This document shows positions 46,114 to 56,077 of a DNA stretch of 64,000 nucleotides, one piece after another. This DNA comes from Vitrella brassicaformis (lineage: Eukaryota > Sar > Vitrellaceae). The notes beneath the pieces were generated by a model, which did not search any database, was not told the origin of the DNA, and was given only the letters and a program-made list of their open reading frames with translations. Position 1 is the first letter of the stretch, and the number at the start of each line of letters is the position of its first letter. Position numbers and translations under genes: made by a program. The stretch lies in assembly GCA_001179505.1 (NCBI GenBank), contig CDMY01000781.1:71293-135292 (forward strand). Direction: 5' to 3'.

Positions 46114-46717
46114 TCACTCGAACTCCAGCACGTCAAAAGGATCATCGCTCTCGTCCCACCTGCAACACGCACACACAACACGCACACACACACACAGAGG
46201 TACAGATTTGCTCCGCCCCCCGCCATCATCAACATTTGTGGCCTCTTCCTGACCTGGCGAAGTTGGTCCTGATGCTCTCGATGAGGAGCTGGTCCATGCC
46301 CTCGGTAGTGTGGGACCACATCGCCTTCCTCCTGCCCCTCAGGGCATGCTTCCTCGGCTCGTTGTCGGGACCAAAAGTAGAGAGGTGACGGAACACCGAG
46401 AACCACAGAACCGATACCAAAACAAAGACCAGCCCCGTGACGCCGAACCACCGCGCCAGGAACCACGTCTGCCGCTTGCACTTGGCGACGCGCTCGTCTG
46501 CGGGCTGAGAGGCCGGTTGTGCAGGAGAGGCTGGCAGAGTCCGCGCAGTCGCCCCTCGGTCGGTCACGGCATCTGTGTCAGTTTTGCAGGGGACGGGGGA
46601 CCAGCTGCGAGTGGCAGGCGGGGGGATGCATGGAGAGCAGGGGTCGTCGTCGGACGTGGAACCAGACGTCGAAGCGTTCGAGGGTGACGCCGGCGCGTCG
46701 AGATCTGTGTGGGCCAT
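46114..46717 (-). CDS. Small single-pass membrane protein
   Basis: Exon 1 (46717-46254) and exon 2 (46159-46114) join in phase 2, giving about 169 residues ending DDPFDVLEFE. The N-terminal 85 residues are Ser/Thr/Pro/Asp-rich (MAHTDLDAPASPSNAS; CSPCIPPPATRSWSPVPC), then a basic stretch (KCKRQTWFLARWFG) and one transmembrane helix (GLVFVLVSVLWFSVF). The C-terminal part is basic then acidic (RKHALRGRRKAMW). No signal peptide, so probably a signal-anchor protein. Family not recognised. Start codons of this gene and the coiled-coil gene at 46832 lie 114 bp apart. Confidence 0.7.
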
Positions 46718-46831
46718 CTAGCAGCGGAGAGTGCTGGTGGTCGCCCGACAGCAAGAAAGCCCAGATCTCATCTGAAAAGACAACGATCCGGTACATCCAA
46801 GCTCGCAAAAAAACGCGGAGGGAGACAGACG
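46718..46831. promoter_or_regulatory. 114-bp bidirectional promoter region
   Basis: Very short divergent spacer. CCAAGCTCGCAAAAAAACGCGG (46797-46818) holds an exact AAGCTCGCA followed by an A-run, mirroring TTTTTGCGAGCTT elsewhere. Confidence 0.5.
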
Positions 46832-48247
46832 ATGGATTCGAGGGCCCCTGATGGACTGCGACAACAGCTGATGGAATTGCAGTCCCGAGCGGCATCGATT
46901 GTGACCGACGCAAGAGCTCTTCAGGGCCGATGTGATGGGGCGAGTTGTGCCTTGATGAAACGAAAGAGGGATGAGGCGGCTGATTCCCACTCTGTGCTCG
47001 ACTCGGTAAGCAACAACAGAGTCATGCCATTGACCGAGGACCTGTGCGTTGCTTTGTGTGCGTGTGTGTCTTTCTTCTCAGCTTCGTGGTGAGTTTTATG
47101 ACCTGCAGGGGCACAGACAAGCTGCCCTGGACGAGCTGGCACGACTGAAAGAAGAGCGCGATAGGCTTGTCGGCGAAAAGTACCACACACAGGCCGACTT
47201 TCGAAGGACGCACGAGCAGGCCGCAAGAGAGGTATCGACACACCGTCCATGTGTCTCTGTGTTTGGTGAATCTATTGTATCTCCTTCTGCCGATTCTGTG
47301 TCCGTCCCCTTTGCTGTCTCGTCCTTTCTGTGGGCCGGCAGAAGTCGGAGCAGCAGAGATTAGTGATCGAGCTGAGGGCCGAGATTGAGCAGCTCCGCCT
47401 TGAGAAGGACAGCCTTGTCAACTTGCTTGTCAGCCAAAAGCACACCCTGGCAAAGATGGAGGAGAGAAAGGACAATCTAGCCACCCTCGTGGAGACCCTC
47501 AGCACACAAGTGGAGGTTTTCGACCCCAAGGCTGTCGTCCACGACCCAAGCAACCCCTGGGAGATACAGCCTTCACGGCTCAAGCAGCTTGCCGCCCCTT
47601 CACCCGACGCCTCTATGGAAGAAGACCTTCTTTCTGTGTCCAAAGGCGACGCGGCAGCGTCGGCTTTGTCAAATTTATGGGCGTGGACTGTCACGGCGCC
47701 CCCCACCCTGCCCTCCTTTCTCACTGGCATCAAACACGGGCCGACGAGGCGCGGCGGTTCGCTGGAGCAAGTCGGAGAGGAGCTCGAGACACCTGAAATG
47801 CCGAAGGCAGTCATCAGACGGTGCTCGACGATCGACTGCTCCCCGACAGAGAAGAGTAAGAGAGATGTCGATAAGGAGACTAAGGAGACCGACTCTTTTC
47901 CGACGATAGAAGAGGCGGCCACGCCCGATACACACAGACCGTCGACCTCTCCCAGCACGTCTCCCGGCGAACCAACGAAGGGCAAGAAAAAGAAGGGATT
48001 CGCGAGTTTCTTTGGGAGTTTGGGGAAGACCCTGGGCAAAGCGGGGCTGACGTCGGGGGGGGATAGGGCTGAAGACAGCAGTCAACGGCTCAGCCCTCTT
48101 GCTGCCTCAGCAAGTCCGAGTTCCGCTCTTGAGGACACCGCATCAAGTGGGAGGAGGTCTGAAGGGGCGGAGGGCCAGGCTAGTGGGCGGTCGATCAGTC
48201 CATTCGGTGGGCTGTTTCCATCACCGAAGGGAAAACGCAGTCACTGA
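46832..48247 (+). CDS. Coiled-coil protein with basic, Ser-rich tail
   Basis: Exons 46832-47005, 47082-47231 and 47342-48247 join in phase 0, giving about 409 residues. The start MDSRAPDGLRQQ is chosen; an in-frame upstream ATG at 46709 would add 41 residues but would overlap the promoter and the divergent gene. Residues 1-170 are heptad-rich (LDELARLKEERDRLVGEK; LVIELRAEIEQLRLEKDSLV), a probable parallel coiled coil. A Ser/Thr/Pro region follows and then a Gly/Lys/Phe patch (GKKKKGFASFFGSLGKTLGK) that could be an amphipathic membrane-binding helix. The protein ends SPKGKRSH. Family not recognised. Confidence 0.75.
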
Positions 48248-48606
48248 CTGACTGACGGGAAGAGAAGATGTCAGATGAAGGGCTGTACGCTTCTGTTTGT
48301 GTACGCAGCTACAAAGTGTGATCGATCATAAATTTTTGATGTGTGCACGTGTGAAGCTGTCGTGTATTCATTGAGATTCTCCATAGCCGCGTCTACGTGG
48401 CTCCTCATTCAATAATCGAGTCCCTTCTCATACTCATGAGTGCGCGAACAATTAATGTCATGTCTTCATCCATATGATCCATTGCCATTTGATTGCAGCT
48501 GGCAGTGCGCGCGGTGCTGCATGCAGCCACATAACAACAGCAGCGGTTTAACAACAATGAATGCGAGCTAAGCTCGAAGAGGGTAGAGGGGAGGAGGTTC
48601 CCAATC
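48248..48606. other. Intergenic spacer with promoter element
   Basis: This is 359 bp between same-strand genes. ATGCGAGCTAAGCTCGAAG lies at 48561-48579, about 28 bp before the next ATG. Upstream it is AT-richer than most of the window (48320-48430). Confidence 0.45.
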
Positions 48607-50488
48607 ATGACGTCGATAACATCTATCGAGTGCCGTCGACTCCAGCTGCCGTTCAACCAGCCATACGTCACCGGCGCAGGCACACTCAAGACAACCCAGT
48701 GCGTCATTGTGCGCGTCCACACGTCTGACGGACTGGTCGGCATCGGCGAGGCATGCCCGTATCCCACAAAGTAAGGGATAGATGATGTGCTGCAGGCAGA
48801 CGACAAGATCTCTTGACACGCAGTGGCATGGTTCTGTCTTTTTCTGCTGCTCCAGGTTCCAGGATGAGACGCCCGGCACTGTGATGAGTGTCCTGGAGGT
48901 GCGGCATGGGAGGACGGCCTGATCAATTCACTTGCTTTCCGGCACCACACGTGGGTGTGTGATGTGTTGATGTAGGAGATTCTCGCACCGAGTTTGATCG
49001 GCCAGAATCCGCTGCACGTCAACGACATCAACCGCATCATGGACGCCATCATCCCCGGCAACCCACAAGCCAAAGCGGCCATCGATGTTGCGTGCTGGGA
49101 CATACTCGGTAAGCCAACGACACCATCCATCCATCCATCCATCGTGTGTGTTGTGATATGGTTGCAGGGAAGAAGCTGGGTGCGCCGATCTATCAGCTGC
49201 TGGGCGGGCCGCTCCGCACCTCTCTGGATCTGCTGTGGCCCATGGGCGACCAGACTCCCGCAGAGGATACGAAAGAGGTGGGCGGGCACGGTGCCACACG
49301 ATGTGACACGCGTGTGTTTGTTGTCTTGTGATCAGGTGACTGAGAAGGTCGAGGAGGGCTTCAAAACGTTCATGTACAAGTAAGCAGCCCACCACTTGTG
49401 CGAGGCGCGCCACGGTTGTCACATCTTTGTCTTGTGTATGGCCACCTACCTGTCGGTGTCTGTGTCTGTGTGTCAGGATGGGTTTCTACAAGGACATAGA
49501 TATGGAGATAGAGCGCATCGCCACCGCCAGGAAGGTCTTCGGCAAAGAACTAGTCATCGTGCCCGACGCAAACCAAGGCAAGCGGGCAAGACAGCACCCC
49601 CTCCACAGCTCCCTCCCACCCACCCCTCTGTGTCTCCTCTCAAGAGTGCAGGTTTCACGAAGGACGAGGCGATTCAGCTGCTGCGAGGGTTGGAGCCGCT
49701 GCAGTCGAAGGGTCCGCTGTTTGTGGAGCAGCCCGTGTCCAAGGAGCGGCCGCAGGACATGGTCTCCCTCCAGAGACAGACGTCCATCCCGCTGTCGATA
49801 GACGAGTCCCTCGTCACCGTCAAGGACGCCCTCCACTTTGCGCAGCAGCAAGGTGATAGAAGAGATGAAGCAAAATGACGGACGGGAGCAGACGTGCACT
49901 GTGTGTGTGTCTCTGTGTGTTTAGGGTGTGGGGTGTTTAGTGTCAAAGTCGTCAAGAATGGCGGCATCAGCAAGGCCAAGGAAATATGCGGTGAGTGAGC
50001 AGAAAAGTCCACGCAAGAGCAGGAAGGCCAGCTGATGTGCTGTTTGCTCATCGCCGGATGGATGGCCGGATGGATGGATGGATGCAGGGGTCGCCAAGTT
50101 ATATGGCATTCCGTGCCTGTTCAACTCGATGCTCGAGACGGGCGTGGCCCAGGCAGCCGCCCTCCACCTGGCCGCCGTCACGCCCACACTCTACCCATCC
50201 GGACACTGCTTCATGTACACACAGACACGTCACCCCTCCCCCCCACCCATCCCTGCAGCCCACTCTCTGCCCTCTCTCTGTGTCAGGTCGACATTGCGTC
50301 TCAAGGACGTCACGACGTTCGCGTCGTCGCTGATCCGGAAGGACAATGCGTCCGGTCTGCTGAAGGTGCACCTGCCCACCGGCCCGGGGCTGGGCATATC
50401 GCTCGACGAGGAGGCCCTCGAGATGCACACCGTCGACAGAAGGGTCATAACGGACGACAAGAAGGCATGGAACGGCAAGCTCGAGTGA
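48607..50488 (+). CDS. Enolase-superfamily enzyme (mandelate racemase / muconate lactonising type)
   Basis: Abstracts a proton alpha to a carboxylate; the substrate is unknown, dipeptide epimerase-like members being one possibility. Ten exons in phase: 48607-48770, 48856-48898, 48976-49108, 49168-49277, 49336-49379, 49477-49577, 49652-49852, 49925-49990, 50088-50214, 50287-50488. The N-terminal capping domain has LVGIGEACPYPT. The barrel shows the Lys of MYKMGFYKD, metal ligands VPDANQG, FVEQPV and SIDESL, and the second Lys in VKVVKNGG. The intron after DANQ is GC-AG (CAAG|GCAAGC at 49578). Length about 390 aa is normal for the family. The terminal region FNSMLETGVAQAAALHLAAV is also typical. 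Its first exon and intron are copied at 13.3 kb. Confidence 0.87.
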
Positions 50489-50978
50489 GTCGAGTGAGCG
50501 GGGGCCGGGGGATGGCCCCCGCTCCCGCCTACTACTAGTAGGTGTGGGGGTGGGGGTATGTATTTTTCGTGTCTCTGCGGGCTCGAAAGACAGCCTCGAG
50601 CGATGTCCATGTCTGTCGTCTTTTTCCTTGGTGCGTTCGCGACGGACGAGTGTCAGTGTCACAGTGAGTGGTGCAAACAAAGCGCATGGGGCATTCCTTG
50701 TGTTGAGGTTTGTGTGATCTTTCTTAGTGTGTGAGTGTACATTACATACATATTAATCTGTGCGGACAGCCCTGTGTGTAGCCGTGCAGATCGCCATGTA
50801 TCCATCAGCGTCCATCGGAACATGGCGATCTGTCCTGCTTTTGGCCAAGAAGCCAGTGATCGTCGTGTAAATTCTAGATCCGACTTCTGGATCCGCAGCG
50901 CTCTGAAGCCTCTAATTGCAAGGCGACTCCATCCACCGATCCCTCTCTCGGTTCCTCTTCATCCTCCATCCATCCACC
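50489..50978. other. Intergenic region
   Basis: This is 490 bp between same-strand genes. CGGGGGCCGGGGGATGGCCCCCGC (50499-50522) can fold into a strong GC hairpin just after the stop of the preceding gene. AT-rich stretches at 50735-50760. No gene was recognised. Confidence 0.45.
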
Positions 50979-52363
50979 ATGTCCCTCCCCAACCGCGAGC
51001 GCACCGCCAACCTGCTCACCCTCAACACGGCCATAGCCAAGTGGCCCGAGCTCGACGGGCCGCCCCTCCCCACCAGACCGCTGCTCAAGGACGACTGGAC
51101 GGTATACGTGCAGCTGCGGGCCAAGGGCGGGCAGAGGATGGACGTCGATAACTACAAAGAGTACGTCAAGGCTGTGGGTGTGATGAGGAGCCTGCGGGAG
51201 TTCTGGCCGCTGTACGAGATGGTGCCGATGCCCTCCCAAATGGACCGCAAGAAGTAAGAATTCACGAGAAAGGACAATGGATGGATGGATGGATGGGTGC
51301 ATCTGGGTGTTCTGTTCTGCGGCGTATCATGCTATGCTGCCTTTGCAGGGTGTGTTTGAGTGATGGGTCTAAGGAGGAGGTTGAGGGAGTGATGATCTTC
51401 AAGTGAGAAATATCACGCAACAAACACGACACAACACAACACAACACAACACACACAAGACGACACAACGCACCGATGTTGGGTGTGTTCGTGTGTGTGG
51501 TGTGTGGTCTGCGGTGTGGTGTGGTGTGTGCAGGGACCGCATCGAGCCCAAGTGGGAGCACCCGGCCAACAAGGGGGGAGGCAGCATCCGCTTCGCCTTC
51601 CAGTACCGCAAGCTGGCCTCACTCGACCTCGGCAGCAAAGTCACCACCGGCGGCATGGGCATAGTCGGTGAGCCGGGGTGGGGTGGGGAGGGGGGAGTCC
51701 GGGCGGAGGGAACACGACAATCCTCTGTGTGTGTGTGTGTGTGTGTGTATGTGTGGTGTGGCAGATGAGTACTGGATGTCGTTGGTGTGTGCCGCGATTG
51801 GCAACACCCTCCAAAACTACGACATCATCGCAGGAGTCAAGCTGGTGGGTGGGTGGGTCAGTAGATACACCAGACAACTGGCTGGTGCGCACCGTTGCAA
51901 TATATGCGTTGCGCTATCTCTCTGTGGGTGTGCCCTGCGTGTGTGCAGGTGCGCAAGGACCGCGAGATGCGTATCGAGCTGTGGTTCACTAAGGCGGACA
52001 AGGGTACCACACCCACACCCACACCCGCACCCGCACCCAAGCAGGCAGAGACATATCCGTCTGGATGTGTGTGTGTGTGTGTGGGTGTGGGTGTCTGTTG
52101 ATGTCAGGTGACGTCGCTGCGCTCAAGGCCGAGGCCATCAAAGCCATGTGCACGGCCATGGTATCATCGATATGGACACACGACTTCCACCCGCCATATG
52201 TGCGCAGGGTCGTCCCCCGTGTGTGGTGTGTGTGGTGTGTGTGGCGTGTGTGGTGTTGGTATGTATGTGCGTGCTGCAGGACGGCAAGCTGTACGAGTTC
52301 GTCGGCACGACACAGACGACCCCGCACGAGAGATTCCTCAACGGATCCCTCAGCAAGATCTGA
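50979..52363 (+). CDS. eIF4E-family cap-binding protein, class II-like
   Basis: Binds the mRNA 5' cap. Exons are about 50979-51255, 51349-51402, 51534-51667, 51765-51843, 51950-52003, 52109-52199 and 52280-52363. Family marks: WTVYVQL, LREFWPLYEMVPMPS, IEPKWEHPANKGGG, DEYWMSLVCAAIGN and MRIELWFTKADKG. Aligning on the invariant FW, the position of cap-stacking Trp56 (human eIF4E numbering) is Tyr here (NYKEY, codon 51153-51155), as in class II/4EHP proteins; the Trp102 equivalent (PKWEH) is present. The N-terminal extension is short. A class II type might repress rather than start translation, but that is inference. A GC hairpin lies upstream, in the 3' flank of the previous gene. Confidence 0.85.
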
Positions 52364-53010
52364 ACGACTCACACGCAGACAGACAGACGTAGGTAGAGAT
52401 AGATAGATAGACAACGCAGAAAGGGCTGACCTGACACTACACACACTCCGGTTGTGGTGCCAATCCTCTCCAGCACCCTCCATCTTTTTCTGCCTTGCTC
52501 TCTCTGGCTGACGTGCATTCCCTCTCTCCCTCCCTCCCTCCCTCCCTGACTCCCTGGGTTGCCTGTCTGTGCTGCCTGCAACACCACCCGCCCAACCGCC
52601 CCACCCCATTGGCCTGGCCATACAGCTTTGCCCAGACGTAGATGGATGCTCTGAGGTTTTGTTGGTGCTGGCGAGCAGGCAGGCAGGCAGGCAGGCAGCG
52701 GGGTGCAGGTGTGGTCACTCTCTCTCTCTCTCTGTGCTTTTGTTTGCTGGCTGGTTGACTGATGGATACGTGGACGTATGTGTATGTGTGTCAGTGTCCC
52801 TACATATGTGTGTGAGTTGCGGACCAGGAGAAACCCGTCATTCAACGAACGATACATAGAATCTGTCGGGAATCCATCCATCCATTGGTTCGTTACCCGT
52901 CCTCACTCGAGGACCCGACACACACACACACACGCCAAACCTCCACTCTCCCTGCAGTTATCCTAATCCAAATCCCCCTCACACCATGCACCGCATCAGT
53001 CCATCTTAGA
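52364..53010. other. Convergent intergenic region
   Basis: This is 647 bp between 3' ends. GACA (52376-52390), GATA (52396-52410), TCCC (52525-52552) and GGCA (52676-52699) tandem units. No gene was recognised. Confidence 0.6.
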
Positions 53011-54463
53011 TCACCGTGCGCTCCTGCGAGCACTGACAGGAGGGCTCCTTCGGCCCGTGAAGGCCCCATTCTTCTTGGCCCACGCCTGTGTGGGAATGGG
53101 GTTTGGGTAGAGGGGTTGGGTCATGCGGTCGGGGCAGGGTGCGTAAGGCTGCGGCATTTTGAAGGAGATGTCCAGGTGGTCGGCACCGCTCGCACCCGCA
53201 CAGCACTGAAAAGGCACCGACCTCGCGCCACCGTTCCTGCGAACGGTGGTTGCATATATCGAGAGGAGGGAGAGTGAGACACGGCGCATACAAGGAGGGT
53301 GAATGTGTGTGTCTCGTTGCACCTAACTTCACCCATATCACACCTCACCGTTTTGGCGGGGGTATGGGCATCATGGAAGTGAGATGGGCCGACCGAGGGG
53401 ACGGGCAGTACTGGTAGGGCTCATCCGGGCTGCAGCCAGGCAGGCAGGGAGAATCACGGGTGAGAGCGAGAGCACTCTCCATGCGCCCGCCCATTCGCCC
53501 ACTGACCCACCTGTGTTCAGAGGAGGGGAAGTGTGGCGATTGCGGCGGGCTGCTGCGCTCGGGCGAGTCCTTGAGCGCCGCAGCAGCTCTGTTTGACCCG
53601 TACGAGAAGCCGGAGGACGACAGATTGTTGCCCAGCAGCTGCAGATCCTGTGTGGGGGTCGATACAGACAGACAGAGGGGAAACGTCATACGGTAGGCAT
53701 GGCGTCTGCCTGCTGTGTGTGTGTGTGTGCGGGGGGATCGGCCGACCGGTGACATTTCGAGAAGTTTGGTTTTGAAGTGCCTCAGGATCTGCAGCAGCAG
53801 CTGCACGCGCAGACGCTCCTGCACACCGAGACACACAGGGGCACACCACACCACATCACATTAGCGGATGTGTTTTGTGTCAAGTCCCCAGCTCAGCCGC
53901 CTACTACCTGGTCGAGCTCGCGTCGCATCTGTCGGTTATCCTCGCGCTCCTTCTCCTGCAGCACACACACACGAAGGCATGGTTGATGCGTTCATTCCAA
54001 GGTTCCGCTGACCAGTTCCCCCTGCAGGTGTGTCGAGGACTGCACAAAGGTGTTGAGCAAAGAGTGGGACTCGCCCACCTGCACACGCACACACACAAGG
54101 ACAAGGATGTCATGTTCCCGCGCGCCCCCGGTGAAGAACGTGTGTAGTGAGTGACCATGTTTTGCAGCTGGTGCAGGATGGTCAGCCGCGTCTCGTAGAA
54201 CTTGATGTGGGATTGGAGGCCCTCATTGCGGGTCCGCTCCTGCATGAGCTCCCCCTGTGCGTGGGCGTGCTGCTCCATCAGCTCCTCGAGACGCTGTGTG
54301 TGTACAAGAAAAAAGGAACCACAAGTGCATGACGTGGCTTGGCTGGTGCTGTCTCCAGCTGGCTGCCCCCACACTCTGACCTTCTCGAGCCCCCCGAACT
54401 CCTCCTCCCTCTCTCGCAGCCTCTCACGCATACCCAACACCTGCAGACACACAGACACACAGG

Positions 54464-54496
<33 letters not shown>

Positions 54497-55730
54497 GGAG
54501 AGAGAGAGAAATAGAGAGAGAGATGAATGCATACGTACCGGGTCGACAGCCACCCACCCCGCCACCGTCTGACATACCTCTTGCCTCAGCTGCGGCTCCG
54601 GCATGGTGAAGTAGGCCTCCTCCTCGGGCAGGTGCTCCTCAGCACCACCACCGTCGTAGCCAACACGGACATCGCCCCCACCGCCCCCACCAACACCAGC
54701 AGGACTGCCCTCAGAGGCCTTGGTCAGGGCAGTGCCGGGACGGGAAGCACCCACCACTGCTGCCTCCTGCCAACCAAACACACAGGGAGGGAGGGGGTGA
54801 GCGAGACACACACGACATTACAACCTGTGTTTGCTGACGGTGCGCAGCGCACCGTGAGCTCTCGTGGTCGCGAGAGGGGCTCATGCATCTCGTCTCTTCT
54901 GTCGATTTGGTCTGGGGATTGGAGGGTGAGCTGCAGCTGTGCCTGCAGGTCGGCCACGGTCTGCTGCAGCTCCGCCAGGGCGGCGTCGGCCTTGACCTTC
55001 TCATCCTGCAGATCCGCATACTGCACTCACACACAGGGACAGACAGCACAGTGAGAGAGAGAGAAAGAGAGAAAACATGTGGGTTGGGTGGCTTGAGGTG
55101 TGTGTGTACCTCTTTCTCGCGCAATTCGGTGGTGGATCGTTCCTGGTCCATTTCTTTCTCCAGAGACTGCAGGCACTGAAAGACAGCCAACACAGATCCG
55201 GGGAGAAAGGGAGGGAGACATGGCACCTGTATGTATGTGCCTGTCGCGCGTCTGCCTCTGTCTCCTTGGCATACATACCCGGTTGGCGAGCTGAAGCTTT
55301 TCGTCATACTCGCCCAGCAGCTGCTGCATCTCCTCACGCTGAGTACCCATCAGTGGACAACGGGATAGATCGCTCCCGCAGGCCCTCCCTCCCTGCCCGC
55401 CTCCCTGCCTACCTCTTCATCGATTTTCCTGTACTGCTCCATCTGCCTTGCCATGTCGCCCTTCTCCCTCTCCAGCCGCTCCGCAGCCGTCTGCAGCAGC
55501 TCGTTTTTCTTCTCGCCCGCCTCCACAGCGCTCTGCGCCTTCTCGACATCCACCCTTACCTCAGCCAGCTCTTTGCTCTGGTCGGCCAGCAGGGCACCCC
55601 TGCTGTTGAAGAACCACCAGAACACCACGCACAGCACGATGAGCACGCAGCACAGGAGCAGCAGCAGGAACCACCCGTTGATGTCCTGCTCCCAGAAGGT
55701 CACGGCCGACTCGTCCAGCTTCCCTGCCAT
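53011..55730 (-). CDS. Tail- or signal-anchored coiled-coil protein
   Basis: Start ATG at 55730. After 18 or so polar residues (MAGKLDESAVTFWEQDING) comes one strong TM helix (WFLLLLLCCVLIVLCVVFWW) and then a long heptad-rich region spread over about eleven exons: ELAEVRVDVEKAQSAVEAGE, MQQLLGEYDEKLQLANR, LQSLEKEMDQERS, ALAELQQTVADLQAQLQLTL, LREREEEFGGLEK, LEELMEQHAHAQGELMQERT and KFYETRLTILHQLQ. An acidic Gly-rich exon (54600-54740) breaks the coil. The C-terminal part is Ser/Pro-rich (FSYGSNRAAAALKDSPERSS) and ends near 53011 (SPPVSARRSAR). Introns carry TG or CA tracts. The topology, a short lumenal N-terminus and long cytosolic coil, recalls Golgi or ER tethers, but I do not recognise the family. 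Confidence 0.68.
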
Positions 55731-56077
55731 GGTGGGTGGGGGTGGTCAGAAAGCTGATGGATTGCTGGGGTCCCGGAGGGGAAGGGGGGGAGGGGACTGC
55801 AATGCTATGCTGGTGAATCGAGGTCTAATGTCCTTCACTGTCCTCCGCGGGAAAGACGCGAGAGCCTGGGGGCCGGCCCGCACTGGAGAAGTCGTAAAAG
55901 AGCTTTGCAGCGACACAGTGTGGTCTTGTTTGGACGCCCAGAAGCTGGCCAAGGCTTCGCGCGTGGTTCGCTGCATGCATCTCGCCATTTCGCGACATTT
56001 CGCGGTTCAAGCTTGCACCCTAAAACCCCCGGTTTTTCTTCCGCAACCTCCCACGTTTTGTGTAGCTATCCTCTGCG
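55731..56077. promoter_or_regulatory. Divergent intergenic region
   Basis: This is 347 bp between start codons. Only a weak version of the shared element is present (TTCAAGCTTGCACCC, 56007-56021). GCGACATTTCGCGG lies at 55991-56004. Confidence 0.35.
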
